From contig JBCDAS010000021.1 of assembly GCA_039185235.1 (NCBI GenBank), positions 1 to 23,881 on the forward strand: 23,881 nucleotides of DNA, written 5' to 3'. The translations under genes were made by a program, and so were the position numbers. This document shows, one piece after another, positions 1 to 7,716 of the stretch. Every line of letters begins with the position of its first letter. The stretch's first letter is position 1. The notes beneath the pieces were generated by a model, which made no database searches, was not told the DNA's origin, and saw only the letters and a list, made by a program, of their open reading frames with translations. The stretch is from Thermohalobaculum sp039185235. GTDB taxonomy: Bacteria; Pseudomonadota; Alphaproteobacteria; Rhodobacterales; Rhodobacteraceae.

Positions 1-35
1 AGCTTTCGAAAAACCTGCAAAAATGCCGCGCATGA

Positions 36-251
36 TGCAAATCTGCTGACAATGCTAGACGATGGAGATCTTTGTCAGAAAATTGGACCAAGATCGAGAG
101 GTTGAGCGATGAGCCAACTACTTTTGGTTCTGAGCGCGCAGCGAAGGTTCATTATCATCGCCTGACCTTCCCCGAGAAACCGTCAAAAAACAGGACTCTC
201 TCTTGGTCCATCTGGAATAGCCTGCTGAACGTGGTCCACCAACTGGGATAG
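36..251 (+). other. Open reading stretch of unknown origin (possible gene remnant)
   Basis: A 71-codon stop-to-stop frame with no ATG runs from just after a TGA to a TAG at 249-251. Its second half (about residues 29-71) reads like protein, with the run KVHYHRLTFPEKPSKNRTLS followed by a Trp-rich tail. The first half is unconvincing. I do not recognise the family. It lies directly upstream of a broken IS3 transposase in the same frame, so it may be the 3' end of a gene interrupted by the insertion sequence, or another IS fragment. It could also be chance. Confidence 0.2.
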
Positions 252-278
252 ACTGTCCCGTAAATTGGAGCATCAGCG

Positions 279-895
279 ATGGCTGGGACGCCCGCGGCCA
301 AGCGGGATGCTGTGGCCCATCTGTGCAAAGCGCATGAGGTGAGCCAGCGGCGGGCGTGTTCTGTCCTAGGTGTCGACCAATCGAGCGTGCGCTACCGTAG
401 TGTGCGCCCCGATGACACAGACCTGCGCAAGGCCATGAAGGCTATGGCCGATGAGCGCCGCCGCTTCGGCTATCGACGTGTCCATGTGATGCTGGAGCGA
501 CAGGGCTGGCATGTGAACCAGAAGAAACTTCGCAGGCTCTACACGGAAGAGAAGTTGCAGGTTGAGCCATCAGTCGCGCCATCGGTCCGAGCGACGATGG
601 CGACGGTACAGAATTGACCAGCATGGCAGTTCTGAGATGGTGCCAGGATACCGGCATCGGTTGGCATTACATCGCTCCTGGAAAGCGAACGCAGAACGCT
701 TTCGTGGAGCGCTTCATCGGCAGTCTCCGAGACGAGCTGCTGAACGAAACACTGTTCACAACCCTCGACGAGGCAAAGGCCCACATCACCGCATGGAAGG
801 AGGATTACAACCGCAACAGATCGCACTCGTCCCTGGGCAACCTAACGCCAGACGAATTCGTAGCGAAGATCGCACTGGAGAACCAGGCCGCATGA
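279..895 (+). pseudogene. IS3-family (IS407-like) transposase orfB, internally deleted
   Basis: Two pieces of one transposase lie in different frames. Positions 279-617 encode the N-terminal part (HTH_21 region with RRACSVLGV and FGYRRVHVMLERQGW). Positions 614-895 encode the C-terminal end of the rve integrase core (ELTSMAVLRWCQDTGIGWHY, TQNAFVERFIGSLRDELLNE, then YNRNRSHSSLGNLTPDEF). From family knowledge, roughly 120 residues between KLQV and GTELTS are missing, including the first two acidic residues of the DDE triad; the last, the E in AFVERFIG, remains. The junction lies near 558-606. No intact orfA is visible upstream, so the element cannot move by itself. The IS right end is probably between 896 and about 955, but I could not define the terminal inverted repeats. 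Confidence 0.85.
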
Positions 896-961
896 GGCCA
901 GAAATCAACCGACAGATTCTCCCAACGAGTGGAGGGAAGTCGGGCCTCAGGACACCCACGC
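896..961. other. Probable right-end remnant of the IS3-family element
   Basis: This non-coding strip follows the transposase stop and ends at the stop of the convergent isomerase gene. Its composition resembles the short tail that follows orfB in IS407-like elements. The matching left inverted repeat and target duplication were not found by eye, so the boundary is uncertain. Confidence 0.35.
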
Positions 962-1606
962 TCAATCCCTGTCGACCGGCGGGTTCGTCCAGGCGGGTGC
1001 CGCGAATGGGTGCGAGATCGCCCGCTCGACCATTGCCAAGTGATCCTGGCCGTAAAACGGATCTCCATCGACGATATAAGTCGGCGAGCCGAAAATGTTT
1101 TGCGCCCGCGCCCAGTCCGAATTGGCTAGCAATCTCGCCTGCACTGGCGGGGAGGCGGCCTGTTCCAGCAGCGTCTCCGCATCATGCCCCAATCCCTTCG
1201 CCAAGCCAATGAGTGTCCCCTGATCCGAAAGATTCGCATCGTCGCGCCAATGGGCTTGCAACAGCGTATGTGCCATCTCGCCAACGGCTGTCCCGGTCTC
1301 TCCCAATGCGATGATCATGCCCGAGGCAAGGGCATAGTCAGCGTCATGATAGGTTGGCCGGAAGTTCACGATCGGGACATCACGGTACTCGGCCCATCGT
1401 TCGATCTCTCGCCCGAAAAAGTAATCCACATGCGCCTGGCTGCGGGCGCGAAAGGGCAGGCTGCCTTGGGCTTCGACGACCGGTGTCAGGACAATCGGTC
1501 TGTGGATCAGCTCAACGCCATATTGGCGGCAGATCCTGCTCAGCTCGGCCGACCCGAGATAGGCAAAGGCGGAATGGGCGGAGTAGACGTATTCGATCCG
1601 GGTCAT
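962..1606 (-). CDS. 2-hydroxychromene-2-carboxylate isomerase / DsbA-like kappa GST family protein
   Basis: The 214-residue protein has the thioredoxin-fold arrangement of the HCCA isomerase/kappa-GST family. The N-terminal YVYSAHSAFAYLG keeps the Ser that replaces the redox Cys in this family, and the C-terminal NIFGSPTYIVDGDPFYGQDH matches the usual cis-Pro and substrate-loop segment. The length is typical. Family members are glutathione-dependent isomerases in aromatic degradation, but many are of unknown substrate. The ATG at 1606 is preferred over an upstream one because AGGAG lies 10 bases before it and the start then falls 16 bases after the D-lactate dehydrogenase stop, suggesting one operon. 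No aromatic pathway genes are nearby, so the true substrate is open. Confidence 0.75.
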   Translation of the reverse strand: MTRIEYVYSAHSAFAYLGSAELSRICRQYGVELIHRPIVLTPVVEAQGSLPFRARSQAHVDYFFGREIERWAEYRDVPIVNFRPTYHDADYALASGMIIALGETGTAVGEMAHTLLQAHWRDDANLSDQGTLIGLAKGLGHDAETLLEQAASPPVQARLLANSDWARAQNIFGSPTYIVDGDPFYGQDHLAMVERAISHPFAAPAWTNPPVDRD

Positions 1607-1622
1607 CGCCAAGCAGCTCCTG

Positions 1623-3362
1623 TCAGGAGCCGCCACTCGCTGTCATCTGGGGCGATGTATCGCTTACCTCGGGCTCCCCAGCCTGCGCCAGGCGCCGTTG
1701 CTTCGAGGTCTTGCCGATGCCTGGGTTGAAGCTGTTGGTTGGATCCAACTCCTCATAGAACTTCGCCAGCGCAGGTTTCGCCTCGTAGAGGTGGCCCACA
1801 TTATGCTCGGCCGGATACTCCGCCCCGCGCGTGTCCAACAGATCCAGCATCTTGCGCTTCACCGCCTTTGGATCGGCACCTTTGCGCACGACATAATCCT
1901 GGTGGAAGACGTGGCAGAAGAAGTGACCGTAATAGAGTTTCAGCGTGATGTCCTGCTCGATCTCTGGGGTCAGCTCCTCGAACCACGCATCATCGTCGCG
2001 GCGCAGTGCGATATCGAGCGCTAGGATATCCTCCACCTCGCCCGGATGGCAGACGCCATAGCGTGCCGCAGCCCCGGCAGCGGCGAAACGGTGCAGTGAG
2101 GCTTTCTTCGCCTCCTTGGCATCGCAGAGGAACCAGGCCTCGGCTCCGAAGATCTCGTTCAACAGCGTCTCGGTCGGCGCGGCCATGGTGCCGCTGACTT
2201 TTAGGATCAAGTGATGCTCGAACCGGTCGCGATACTCCAGCAGGCGTTTGGGCAGAGCCTCGGGCAAAAGCCGCGTGACGCCCTGCATGACCCGGTCGAC
2301 CAGGTTCTTTGGCAAGAAAGGCACGCGGTTCAGCACCCCATCGGTCTTACCTTTCCATTTGAAGATGACCGGCAGCCAATCGGTGCCCAGCCAATGGATC
2401 AAGAGCAACGTGTCCTTGCCATAGCGATGCGCCACGTCGAAGAGCGGGCGGTGCACATACTCGCCGCAGATCGGCAGCTCCTCCAATTCGCTCAGAATGC
2501 GCCGGCGCAGCAGGGTGAGGTCTGCGGGGTCATTGGTGCCGAGGTAATAGACCCGCTCGCCCTCGATCGCGGCATAGGTGTCGAGCCGCACGGCAAAGAC
2601 CACCAGCCGCCCGGCCGAGCCGGAGACTTCGAAAAGACGGTCCGGGTCGGCGTTATAGCGCGAGGGCGTCGCGGCCGAAACATCGCGCACCTTCGCGCCA
2701 TACCCGTCATCCGAGGCGCGTCCAACACCGTCCTGCACATCGGCCGCGGTGAAATCTCCCGCCTCCAGCCGCTGCAAGATCTCTTCCGGCGTGTCGCCCA
2801 GATCGATGCCCAGATGATTGACCAGCCGCAACACCCCGTCCCGGGCCACTTGGGCATAGAGCGCAAGCTCGGTATAGGCCGGGCCGCGCTGGGTCAGGGA
2901 ACCGCCGGAATTATTGCACACGCCCCCCACGATCGACGCGCCGATGCTGGAGGAGCCGATCACCGAATGCGGCTCACGCCCCAGCGGATTCAACAGCCGC
3001 TCCAGCTTGTAAAGCGTCGCGCCCGGATGGCTGATGATCTGATGCCCATCCTTGAGCACATGGATCTTGTCCAGGCGCAGTGTGTTGATCACGACAACAG
3101 GCCGGTCATAGCTGCCTTTTGGGGTCGAGCCCTCGGTGAGCCCCGTATTCGCGGCCTGAGTGATCACAATGCGGTTGTTCTCGACACAGGCTTTCACCAC
3201 GCGCCAAAGCTCGATCAAGCTGCCAGGCTCGACCGCGGCCTCGGCCTCGCCACCGCCCGAGCGCCAACCCTTGCGGAACCGGGCCAAAGCCGCCTCGCCC
3301 GTGTGCACGTAACGCCGCCCAACGATGGCGCTCAGCGCATCAACGAAATCCGTATCGCTCAC
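1623..3362 (-). CDS. dld: Quinone-dependent D-lactate dehydrogenase
   Basis: The 579-residue protein matches the Escherichia coli Dld type in length (about 571) and layout: an N-terminal FAD-binding PCMH domain, then the membrane-associated Dld C-terminal domain. Recognisable stretches include ITQAANTGLTEGSTP near residue 70 and HSVIGSSSIGASIVGGVCNN near residue 135, which form the FAD site. The enzyme oxidises D-lactate to pyruvate and passes electrons to the quinone pool from the inner face of the membrane as a peripheral protein. The start is GTG at 3362 with GGGAGG about 7 bases upstream. The next gene begins 16 bases after its stop, so the two are probably cotranscribed. No lactate permease or LldR-type regulator is visible in the window. 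Confidence 0.9.
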   Translation of the reverse strand: MSDTDFVDALSAIVGRRYVHTGEAALARFRKGWRSGGGEAEAAVEPGSLIELWRVVKACVENNRIVITQAANTGLTEGSTPKGSYDRPVVVINTLRLDKIHVLKDGHQIISHPGATLYKLERLLNPLGREPHSVIGSSSIGASIVGGVCNNSGGSLTQRGPAYTELALYAQVARDGVLRLVNHLGIDLGDTPEEILQRLEAGDFTAADVQDGVGRASDDGYGAKVRDVSAATPSRYNADPDRLFEVSGSAGRLVVFAVRLDTYAAIEGERVYYLGTNDPADLTLLRRRILSELEELPICGEYVHRPLFDVAHRYGKDTLLLIHWLGTDWLPVIFKWKGKTDGVLNRVPFLPKNLVDRVMQGVTRLLPEALPKRLLEYRDRFEHHLILKVSGTMAAPTETLLNEIFGAEAWFLCDAKEAKKASLHRFAAAGAAARYGVCHPGEVEDILALDIALRRDDDAWFEELTPEIEQDITLKLYYGHFFCHVFHQDYVVRKGADPKAVKRKMLDLLDTRGAEYPAEHNVGHLYEAKPALAKFYEELDPTNSFNPGIGKTSKQRRLAQAGEPEVSDTSPQMTASGGS

Positions 3363-3504
3363 CTGTCATCCTCCCGTTGCAAAAGACGACTCTTTGCCGG
3401 GCGCACTCTGACATATCAGCCGCTGCGGCATCCAGATCTGTCTTTCGAGAATTTGGGCGCGATCTTGGCGAGGCCCACGCCCTAGCGATGAAAGCGAAAA
3501 CTAC

Positions 3505-3516
3505 GGGGGGGGGGGG
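3505..3516. repeat. Homopolymeric tract of 12 G (plus strand)
   Basis: Twelve consecutive G residues lie in the spacer upstream of dld, 143 bases before its GTG start (a C tract in the sense of dld). Long homopolymers are rare in such genomes and are prone to slipped-strand length change. The tract is not inside a supported coding region. Confidence 0.9.
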
Positions 3517-3593
3517 CGCTGCCACCTCACATCCGGAGATGGCGGCGAAATTTACGGGCATCGGTCGAAAATCAAGCTTTGAGAGCCGAGCTT

Positions 3594-3617
3594 CGGATCG
3601 TATGCCCAGCAGATCCG
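3594..3617 (-). terminator. Weak hairpin just after the 68-residue peptide gene
   Basis: CGGATC at 3594-3599 pairs with GATCCG at 3612-3617 around a 12-base loop, starting 5 bases past the peptide stop. There is no U tract, so termination is only a possibility. Confidence 0.25.
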
Positions 3618-3621
3618 GCAC

Positions 3622-3828
3622 TCAGCCGCGCCGTGGCGGAACCGTCGTGCTGGACGTGTCGCCCTCGGTCCCTTCGGCTGTAGTCACCTTGCTCACCCTT
3701 CCTGGCGGCTCAAAGAGGTAGCCGTGACCTCCAACCGCGTGATCGAGTGCCTGGTCTTCGACCGCCATCGCGCCCGTCTCATCCAGCTCAACAGCGCCAG
3801 CATCCGTCAAATCGTTGTTCGATGTCAT
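3622..3828 (-). CDS. Small acidic peptide, candidate substrate or RiPP-like precursor
   Basis: This is a 68-residue protein that I do not recognise. The ATG at 3828 is set by a clear GGAGG 8 bases upstream; an in-frame TTG at 3891 lacks such support. The first 29 residues carry eight acidic residues (for example VELDETG and VEDQALDHAVGG), ending in Gly-Gly at 33-34. The remainder is rich in Ser/Thr, Pro and Gly, with aromatic residues only at HGYLF, a single Lys at 47 (RVSKVTT) and no Cys. An acidic helical leader ending in Gly-Gly followed by a small polar segment is the general shape of many ribosomally made modified-peptide precursors. It lies 66 bases downstream of a PKMT-like methyltransferase on the same strand. 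No dedicated protease, ABC exporter or classical RiPP enzyme is in the window, so the function is inference. Confidence 0.6.
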   Translation of the reverse strand: MTSNNDLTDAGAVELDETGAMAVEDQALDHAVGGHGYLFEPPGRVSKVTTAEGTEGDTSSTTVPPRRG

Positions 3829-3894
3829 CTTTCTATCCTCCAAATCAGGTCGCGCGGAAGATACGGCTGCTTGCGGAGAAGTCCGTAACAAATG

Positions 3895-5286
3895 TCACAA
3901 TCCAAACCGCTTTGCGTCTTCTTTTGAAAGCTGCTCACCACCGGCCAAAGCATCGAGGACATCTGCCGGCGGTTTGATGGCGCCGTGGCGGGTCATCAGA
4001 GTTCTAATCGTCGCCCGACCGGCGGCGATCTCCGACAAGATCCAAGTGTTGATCCCATCCACGTCGCAGGCTTCGGGCGGGTCGCAGGGCCGGATCAGTT
4101 CGGCTGCAATCAATGCGTCGACCGTGTTCAGGCAATCCGCAACAGTTCCGGGCTGAGCGATCTCTGCAAGCTGCCGGGGGCCATCGGCAAGGGCTGCCAG
4201 GATCGCCCGCGCGACCGGGTTGTCAAACCGCAAGACACCAGCTGGCATGGCCCGCTCGAAAACCACCTCCTCAGGCCGGCAGGTCGCCACGAAGAAACCG
4301 GCAAGGCGATCGTCCGCACCCGCCATGCCCGCTCGCGGGGCTTTCACAAAAAGATCCCGGCGAAAATGCTGATCGAGGCAGAGATCGACCATACGCTCTC
4401 GCTCGACATCATCGACCATGCTCGCAATCAACCCGCGCTGGGCTTTGTTCAGCAGAAACCGCTTGGTGATCTCTTTCTCGGCCAAGGCACCGACAAACTC
4501 CAGACCGTGCCGACCAGCCATCCGAAGCATGTCGGCGGATGCCAAGGGGCACCAATGCTCCGAGAGGTATTCATGGGGCAGAAAATCGGGATCCTGGCCC
4601 TCATAACTGCGCAGCATCGCCTGGATCCGATCACTTTGAAGCGCTTGAGCGCCCGAGGTAGCCAGATCCCGGATCAAATCCATTGTTCCCGCGATCGAAG
4701 CGCTCTGAGATGCCGGGGCGCGTTTCACCGCATCCAGGATCATGCCTTGGATCAACAGCTCACCCGTCCGGCCCGGAAGCGAGTTGTAGCCAATCGCCGC
4801 CGCTCCTCCAGGCCGGAGCGCATCTCCGATGATCTGGAAAACACGCGCCCGGTTCTCCGCGCTGATCCAGCTCAGAACCCCAAGGGCCGAGGCATAGTCA
4901 TACTCGGGCCGAATCGCGGCCGCGGTCTGCTCGAACGTCTCGGTCCGGAAGCTGACATTGTCGAGGCCAAGCGCTCGGGCAAGCTCACCTGCCCGCCGGG
5001 TCGTCTCGGGATTGGCATCGGTCCCCACAAACTCAGCCTCGGGCGCGCCTGCCGCCATGGCGAGCAGATGAAAACCCGGCCCGCATCCAAGATCGAGATA
5101 CCGAAAGGGCCCACGCGCTGCCCTGGGCGGCACGATCGCGTTGACCAATAGAACGTGATCAATCCAGCTCGGGACAAAGTGCCAGGGAAAGTGCGGCGGA
5201 AACACCGTATCGGCGATGTAGCCATCGATATCCATGCCCAAACCTGCGTCGAGCGGGCCCGCCTTGCAACCCATCGCGCGGCGCAT
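3895..5286 (-). CDS. PKMT-like class I SAM methyltransferase with regulatory and C-terminal domains
   Basis: The 463-residue protein begins with a Rossmann methyltransferase domain (residues about 35-190): motif I LDLGCGPG at 64-71 and an acidic motif II Asp near 90 (VGTDANPE). The middle part (about 200-320) fits the methyltransferase regulatory domain (PF10119 type). The C-terminal part resembles a winged helix (ARAILAALADGPRQLAEIA, then ALIAAELIRP). This architecture is that of the Rickettsia protein lysine methyltransferases that methylate the outer-membrane protein OmpB, though many relatives are uncharacterised. The start at 5286 has AGGAG only 3 bases away; MDIDGYIAD at 5235 is a reasonable alternative and matches where such proteins often begin. 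The 68-residue peptide gene follows. Substrate unknown. Confidence 0.75.
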   Translation of the reverse strand: MRRAMGCKAGPLDAGLGMDIDGYIADTVFPPHFPWHFVPSWIDHVLLVNAIVPPRAARGPFRYLDLGCGPGFHLLAMAAGAPEAEFVGTDANPETTRRAGELARALGLDNVSFRTETFEQTAAAIRPEYDYASALGVLSWISAENRARVFQIIGDALRPGGAAAIGYNSLPGRTGELLIQGMILDAVKRAPASQSASIAGTMDLIRDLATSGAQALQSDRIQAMLRSYEGQDPDFLPHEYLSEHWCPLASADMLRMAGRHGLEFVGALAEKEITKRFLLNKAQRGLIASMVDDVERERMVDLCLDQHFRRDLFVKAPRAGMAGADDRLAGFFVATCRPEEVVFERAMPAGVLRFDNPVARAILAALADGPRQLAEIAQPGTVADCLNTVDALIAAELIRPCDPPEACDVDGINTWILSEIAAGRATIRTLMTRHGAIKPPADVLDALAGGEQLSKEDAKRFGL

Positions 5287-5292
5287 GGTCTC

Positions 5293-5448
5293 CTATGCCT
5301 GACGGCGAGCCCGATCGGAGACCACCGGCAATGCAAAGATTGACCCTGCGCCTGCAATCGCGATAGCTGGCACCAGCGCCAGCGGAAAGGCGGCTCCCCG
5401 ATCCTTGGCGGAGCATGATCGACCCAGCCCAGCCAAGACGTCTTCGGC
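5293..5448 (-). pseudogene. Possible C-terminal remnant of a membrane transporter
   Basis: A 51-codon frame with no ATG ends in a TAG at 5293-5295, 6 bases before the methyltransferase ATG. Its last 35 residues look like a final transmembrane helix plus a charged tail (FPLALVPAIAIAGAGSIFA, then VVSDRARRQA), typical of the end of a major-facilitator-type protein. Nothing upstream in this frame extends it, because a TGA lies at 5449-5451. It may be the leftover of a deleted transporter gene that preceded the methyltransferase, or a short membrane peptide from a TTG start. Identification rests on hydrophobicity only. Confidence 0.3.
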
Positions 5449-5514
5449 TCAGCTCGCAGAGCCCGCATCCCCCTGCGCTGCGACAGATCCCAAAGCATGA
5501 GAGGCCGTGTCGCA

Positions 5515-6537
5515 ATGGATATGATCTTCGCGTGGTACAACAGCCGGGCCAAACCCTTGCTGACCGGGCTGTTGATTGCGGTTCTGATCGCCCTCGCCGC
5601 CAAATTCATCTCCGAGCATTACGGCGCCCCGGCCATGCTCATGGCGCTTCTCTTTGGCATAGCGCTCAACTTCCTGTCCAAAGAAGGACCTGCCAAGGAA
5701 GGGATCGCTTTCGCCTCCTCCTTCGTGTTGCGCGCAGGGGTTGCGCTTTTGGGCGCTCGGGTCAGCGTGGATATGGCCGCGTCACTGGGATGGGCGACGG
5801 TTCTGATGGTGATGGGCAGCGTCCTCGCAACCATCCTCTTTGGCCTGGCGATTGGGCGCTTCCTTGGCCATGGCCCGCGATTTGCGTTTCTCTCGGCAGG
5901 ATCAGTCGCGATCTGCGGCGCCTCGGCCGCGATTGCAATCTCGGCGATCCTGCCGCGCGATGAGCGCACGCAGGAGCGTCTGATCTTCACCGTCGCGGGG
6001 GTGACCGTTCTCTCGACAATTGCGATGATCATCTATCCAATCTTCGCGACCATGCTTGGGCTCAGCGAAGACCAAGCGGGCGTCTTCCTGGGCTCGACCA
6101 TCCATGACGTGGCTCAAGTCGTGGGCGCGGGGTTTTCGGTCTCGGAAAGCACGGGCGAGACCGCGACGGTCGTGAAGCTGATCCGCGTCTCCATGCTGGC
6201 TCCGGTGATCTTCTGCGCCGTTTTGGTGATCCGCTGGCTCAATCTCAGCACGGGCGATCAGACGGGCAGGCCCCCTCTAGTGCCGTGGTTTGTCGCGGGC
6301 TTCGTCTTGCTGGCTGCGGTCAATTCGATGGGATGGTTGCCGATCCTGGTGGCTGATGCTTTGACCGAGGCGTCGCGTTGGGCGCTGCTCACCGCCATCG
6401 CCGCCGTTGGTGTGCGCACGTCTTTGGAAGAAGTCTTCCAGGTCGGCGGGCGGGCCATCGCGCTTTTGGTGCTCGAGACGCTCTTCCTGGCGCTCTTGGT
6501 GGTCGCCATGCTCACCACTGTTCTGGCGCCAGGCTAG
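5515..6537 (+). CDS. YeiH/UPF0324-family putative sulfate exporter
   Basis: The protein is about 340 residues and almost wholly hydrophobic, with about ten predicted membrane spans. It matches the conserved YeiH (PF03601) layout. Characteristic pieces are FGIALNFLS in the first third, FLSAGSVAICGASAAIAISA in the middle and GSTIHDVAQVVGAGFSVSE in the second half, where the GASAAIA and HDVAQVVGA loops are family hallmarks. The family is annotated as putative sulfate or anion exporters of the inner membrane; substrates are mostly unproven. The ATG at 5515 has GAGAGG about 10 bases upstream; an ATG at 5497 would add six residues without a good ribosome site. It is divergent from the methyltransferase gene and convergent with the SIP gene. 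Confidence 0.85.
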   Translation: MDMIFAWYNSRAKPLLTGLLIAVLIALAAKFISEHYGAPAMLMALLFGIALNFLSKEGPAKEGIAFASSFVLRAGVALLGARVSVDMAASLGWATVLMVMGSVLATILFGLAIGRFLGHGPRFAFLSAGSVAICGASAAIAISAILPRDERTQERLIFTVAGVTVLSTIAMIIYPIFATMLGLSEDQAGVFLGSTIHDVAQVVGAGFSVSESTGETATVVKLIRVSMLAPVIFCAVLVIRWLNLSTGDQTGRPPLVPWFVAGFVLLAAVNSMGWLPILVADALTEASRWALLTAIAAVGVRTSLEEVFQVGGRAIALLVLETLFLALLVVAMLTTVLAPG

Positions 6538-6548
6538 ACCAAAATCGG

Positions 6549-6569
6549 TTCAACCTTAGTCAGGTTGAA
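6549..6569. terminator. Perfect 8-bp inverted repeat between convergent genes
   Basis: TTCAACCT at 6549-6556 and AGGTTGAA at 6562-6569 flank a 5-base loop, 12 bases past the YeiH stop. The sequence continues AAAGGAGTTTTT, so a T run follows after a short gap. It fits an intrinsic terminator for the plus-strand gene or one half of a repeat element. Confidence 0.5.
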
Positions 6570-6610
6570 AAGGAGTTTTTCCAGATGCAATTGCTTGAGC
6601 AAAATCCTAC

Positions 6611-6633
6611 GATCTGACGGCTTCGGTCAGATC
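6611..6633. terminator. Perfect 8-bp hairpin GATCTGAC/GTCAGATC
   Basis: GATCTGAC at 6611-6618 pairs with GTCAGATC at 6626-6633 across a GGCTTCG loop, 22 bases beyond the stop of the minus-strand SIP gene. It has no U tract on that strand. With the hairpin at 6549-6569 it forms a palindrome-rich spacer of the kind that is often repeated across alphaproteobacterial genomes. Confidence 0.45.
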
Positions 6634-6654
6634 CGGTTATGCTCTAAGCGGCGT

Positions 6655-7716
6655 TCACTCGGGCGTCGACCAAAAGCCCGAAATCCGCAGCTTTGATCCG
6701 TCCCAGCCACCGGCTTTCGCGACCTCTCGCAGATGCCGGGCGTCGCGCTTTTCACCAGCAAACCAGATATCCGCGTCCGCATGCGATGGCATTTGCTCCT
6801 GGACTGCTTCGACCAGCTTCTCGCCGCGCGATCGGGCGAGCCAATGCATTTGAATGCCTTCGGGCGCGGTGATTGGATAGTCGCATGCCGCCCCTTCTTC
6901 TGATTCCAACAGGATCTCGCCGGTTGCGCCCTTTGGCAGGTTCTCGAGCAGCCGTGCTGCGGCGGGAAAGCCAGTCTCATCGGTCGCCATGAAGACTTTC
7001 TCTGAGTTCAGAAGCCCGCCGCCGGAGGGACCAACCAGACCTACCACACTGCGCCCTCGCACGCCTTGTTGCGCCTCGCGGGCCCAGTCGGTGGTGCGTC
7101 CGCCCTCATGAATGAAAACATCGGTGATCAGAGTGCTCGCCGCGTGATCCACTGCACGCGTCGTGTAAACCGGCTTGTGCGGGGCGCCCGGCCCATCCGG
7201 CCATTTGATCGAGCCGTTTGCCGCGATTGTCGGCCATTCGGGCTCGGCTTCCTTGGGCGGCTGGACCAGCCGGAAATGGATCGACGTATCGCCATGGCTC
7301 GTAAGGTCTTCGCCCTCCAGCGTCACCCGCAGAAAGACCGCGCCTAGGTCCTCGACCGCCCGAACCCGGACGAATTGGAAATTGGCGGGCAGACCCCCCT
7401 CGGTATCCCCGTCCGACCAGCGCATCGCCTCCGCAACCTCCGGCATGACCATCCGCATCTGCTGGATCACGGCGTTTTTCATGATGAAGAGAGTGCGCGC
7501 ATCCTCGGCCGCAACCATCCCAGCGGTCTCCGCTGTGGCACCGGGCCTCAACCCAATCAGACCATGGGCGGTTGCAACCGTCAGGCGCGCGGCCGCGTCT
7601 TCCAGCACTTCCAGCTTTGATGCTGCCGCTTGGGCCAGGATCATCTGCCTCATGGATGCGAAAGCCACCCCTGGCAGATCGGCCAGGGACTCGTAAGGAA
7701 AGCGCGGTTTTGCCAT
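6655..7716 (-). CDS. Siderophore-interacting protein with N-terminal DUF2218 domain
   Basis: The 353-residue protein is a fusion. Residues about 15-100 look like DUF2218, a small domain often found with iron genes. After FQFVRVRAVEDLG near residue 113 comes the FAD-binding half of the SIP/ViuB family, with VYTTRAVD as the flavin-binding RxYTxR-like element. The NAD(P)H-binding half contains FMATDETGFPAAARLLENLP and DIWFAGEKRDARHLRE, and the protein ends in ISGFWSTPE. SIP proteins are cytoplasmic flavoproteins that reduce ferric-siderophore complexes to release iron. The ATG at 7716 has GGAG 8 bases upstream. It is divergent from fecI-fecR and the TonB receptor, which fits a role downstream of that uptake system. 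Confidence 0.87.
   Translation of the reverse strand: MAKPRFPYESLADLPGVAFASMRQMILAQAAASKLEVLEDAAARLTVATAHGLIGLRPGATAETAGMVAAEDARTLFIMKNAVIQQMRMVMPEVAEAMRWSDGDTEGGLPANFQFVRVRAVEDLGAVFLRVTLEGEDLTSHGDTSIHFRLVQPPKEAEPEWPTIAANGSIKWPDGPGAPHKPVYTTRAVDHAASTLITDVFIHEGGRTTDWAREAQQGVRGRSVVGLVGPSGGGLLNSEKVFMATDETGFPAAARLLENLPKGATGEILLESEEGAACDYPITAPEGIQMHWLARSRGEKLVEAVQEQMPSHADADIWFAGEKRDARHLREVAKAGGWDGSKLRISGFWSTPE

Noticed and set aside
2211..3485. Long plus-strand frame of 424 codons
   Set aside because: It is antisense to dld, has no family resemblance, and dld has clear motifs and a ribosome site.
3377..3721. Plus-strand frame of 114 codons across the G12 tract
   Set aside because: Low-complexity translation with no resemblance to a family, antisense to the peptide gene and read through a homopolymer.
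3985..5151. Plus-strand frame of 388 codons
   Set aside because: It is antisense to the methyltransferase, whose SAM motifs are clear; a GC-rich shadow frame.
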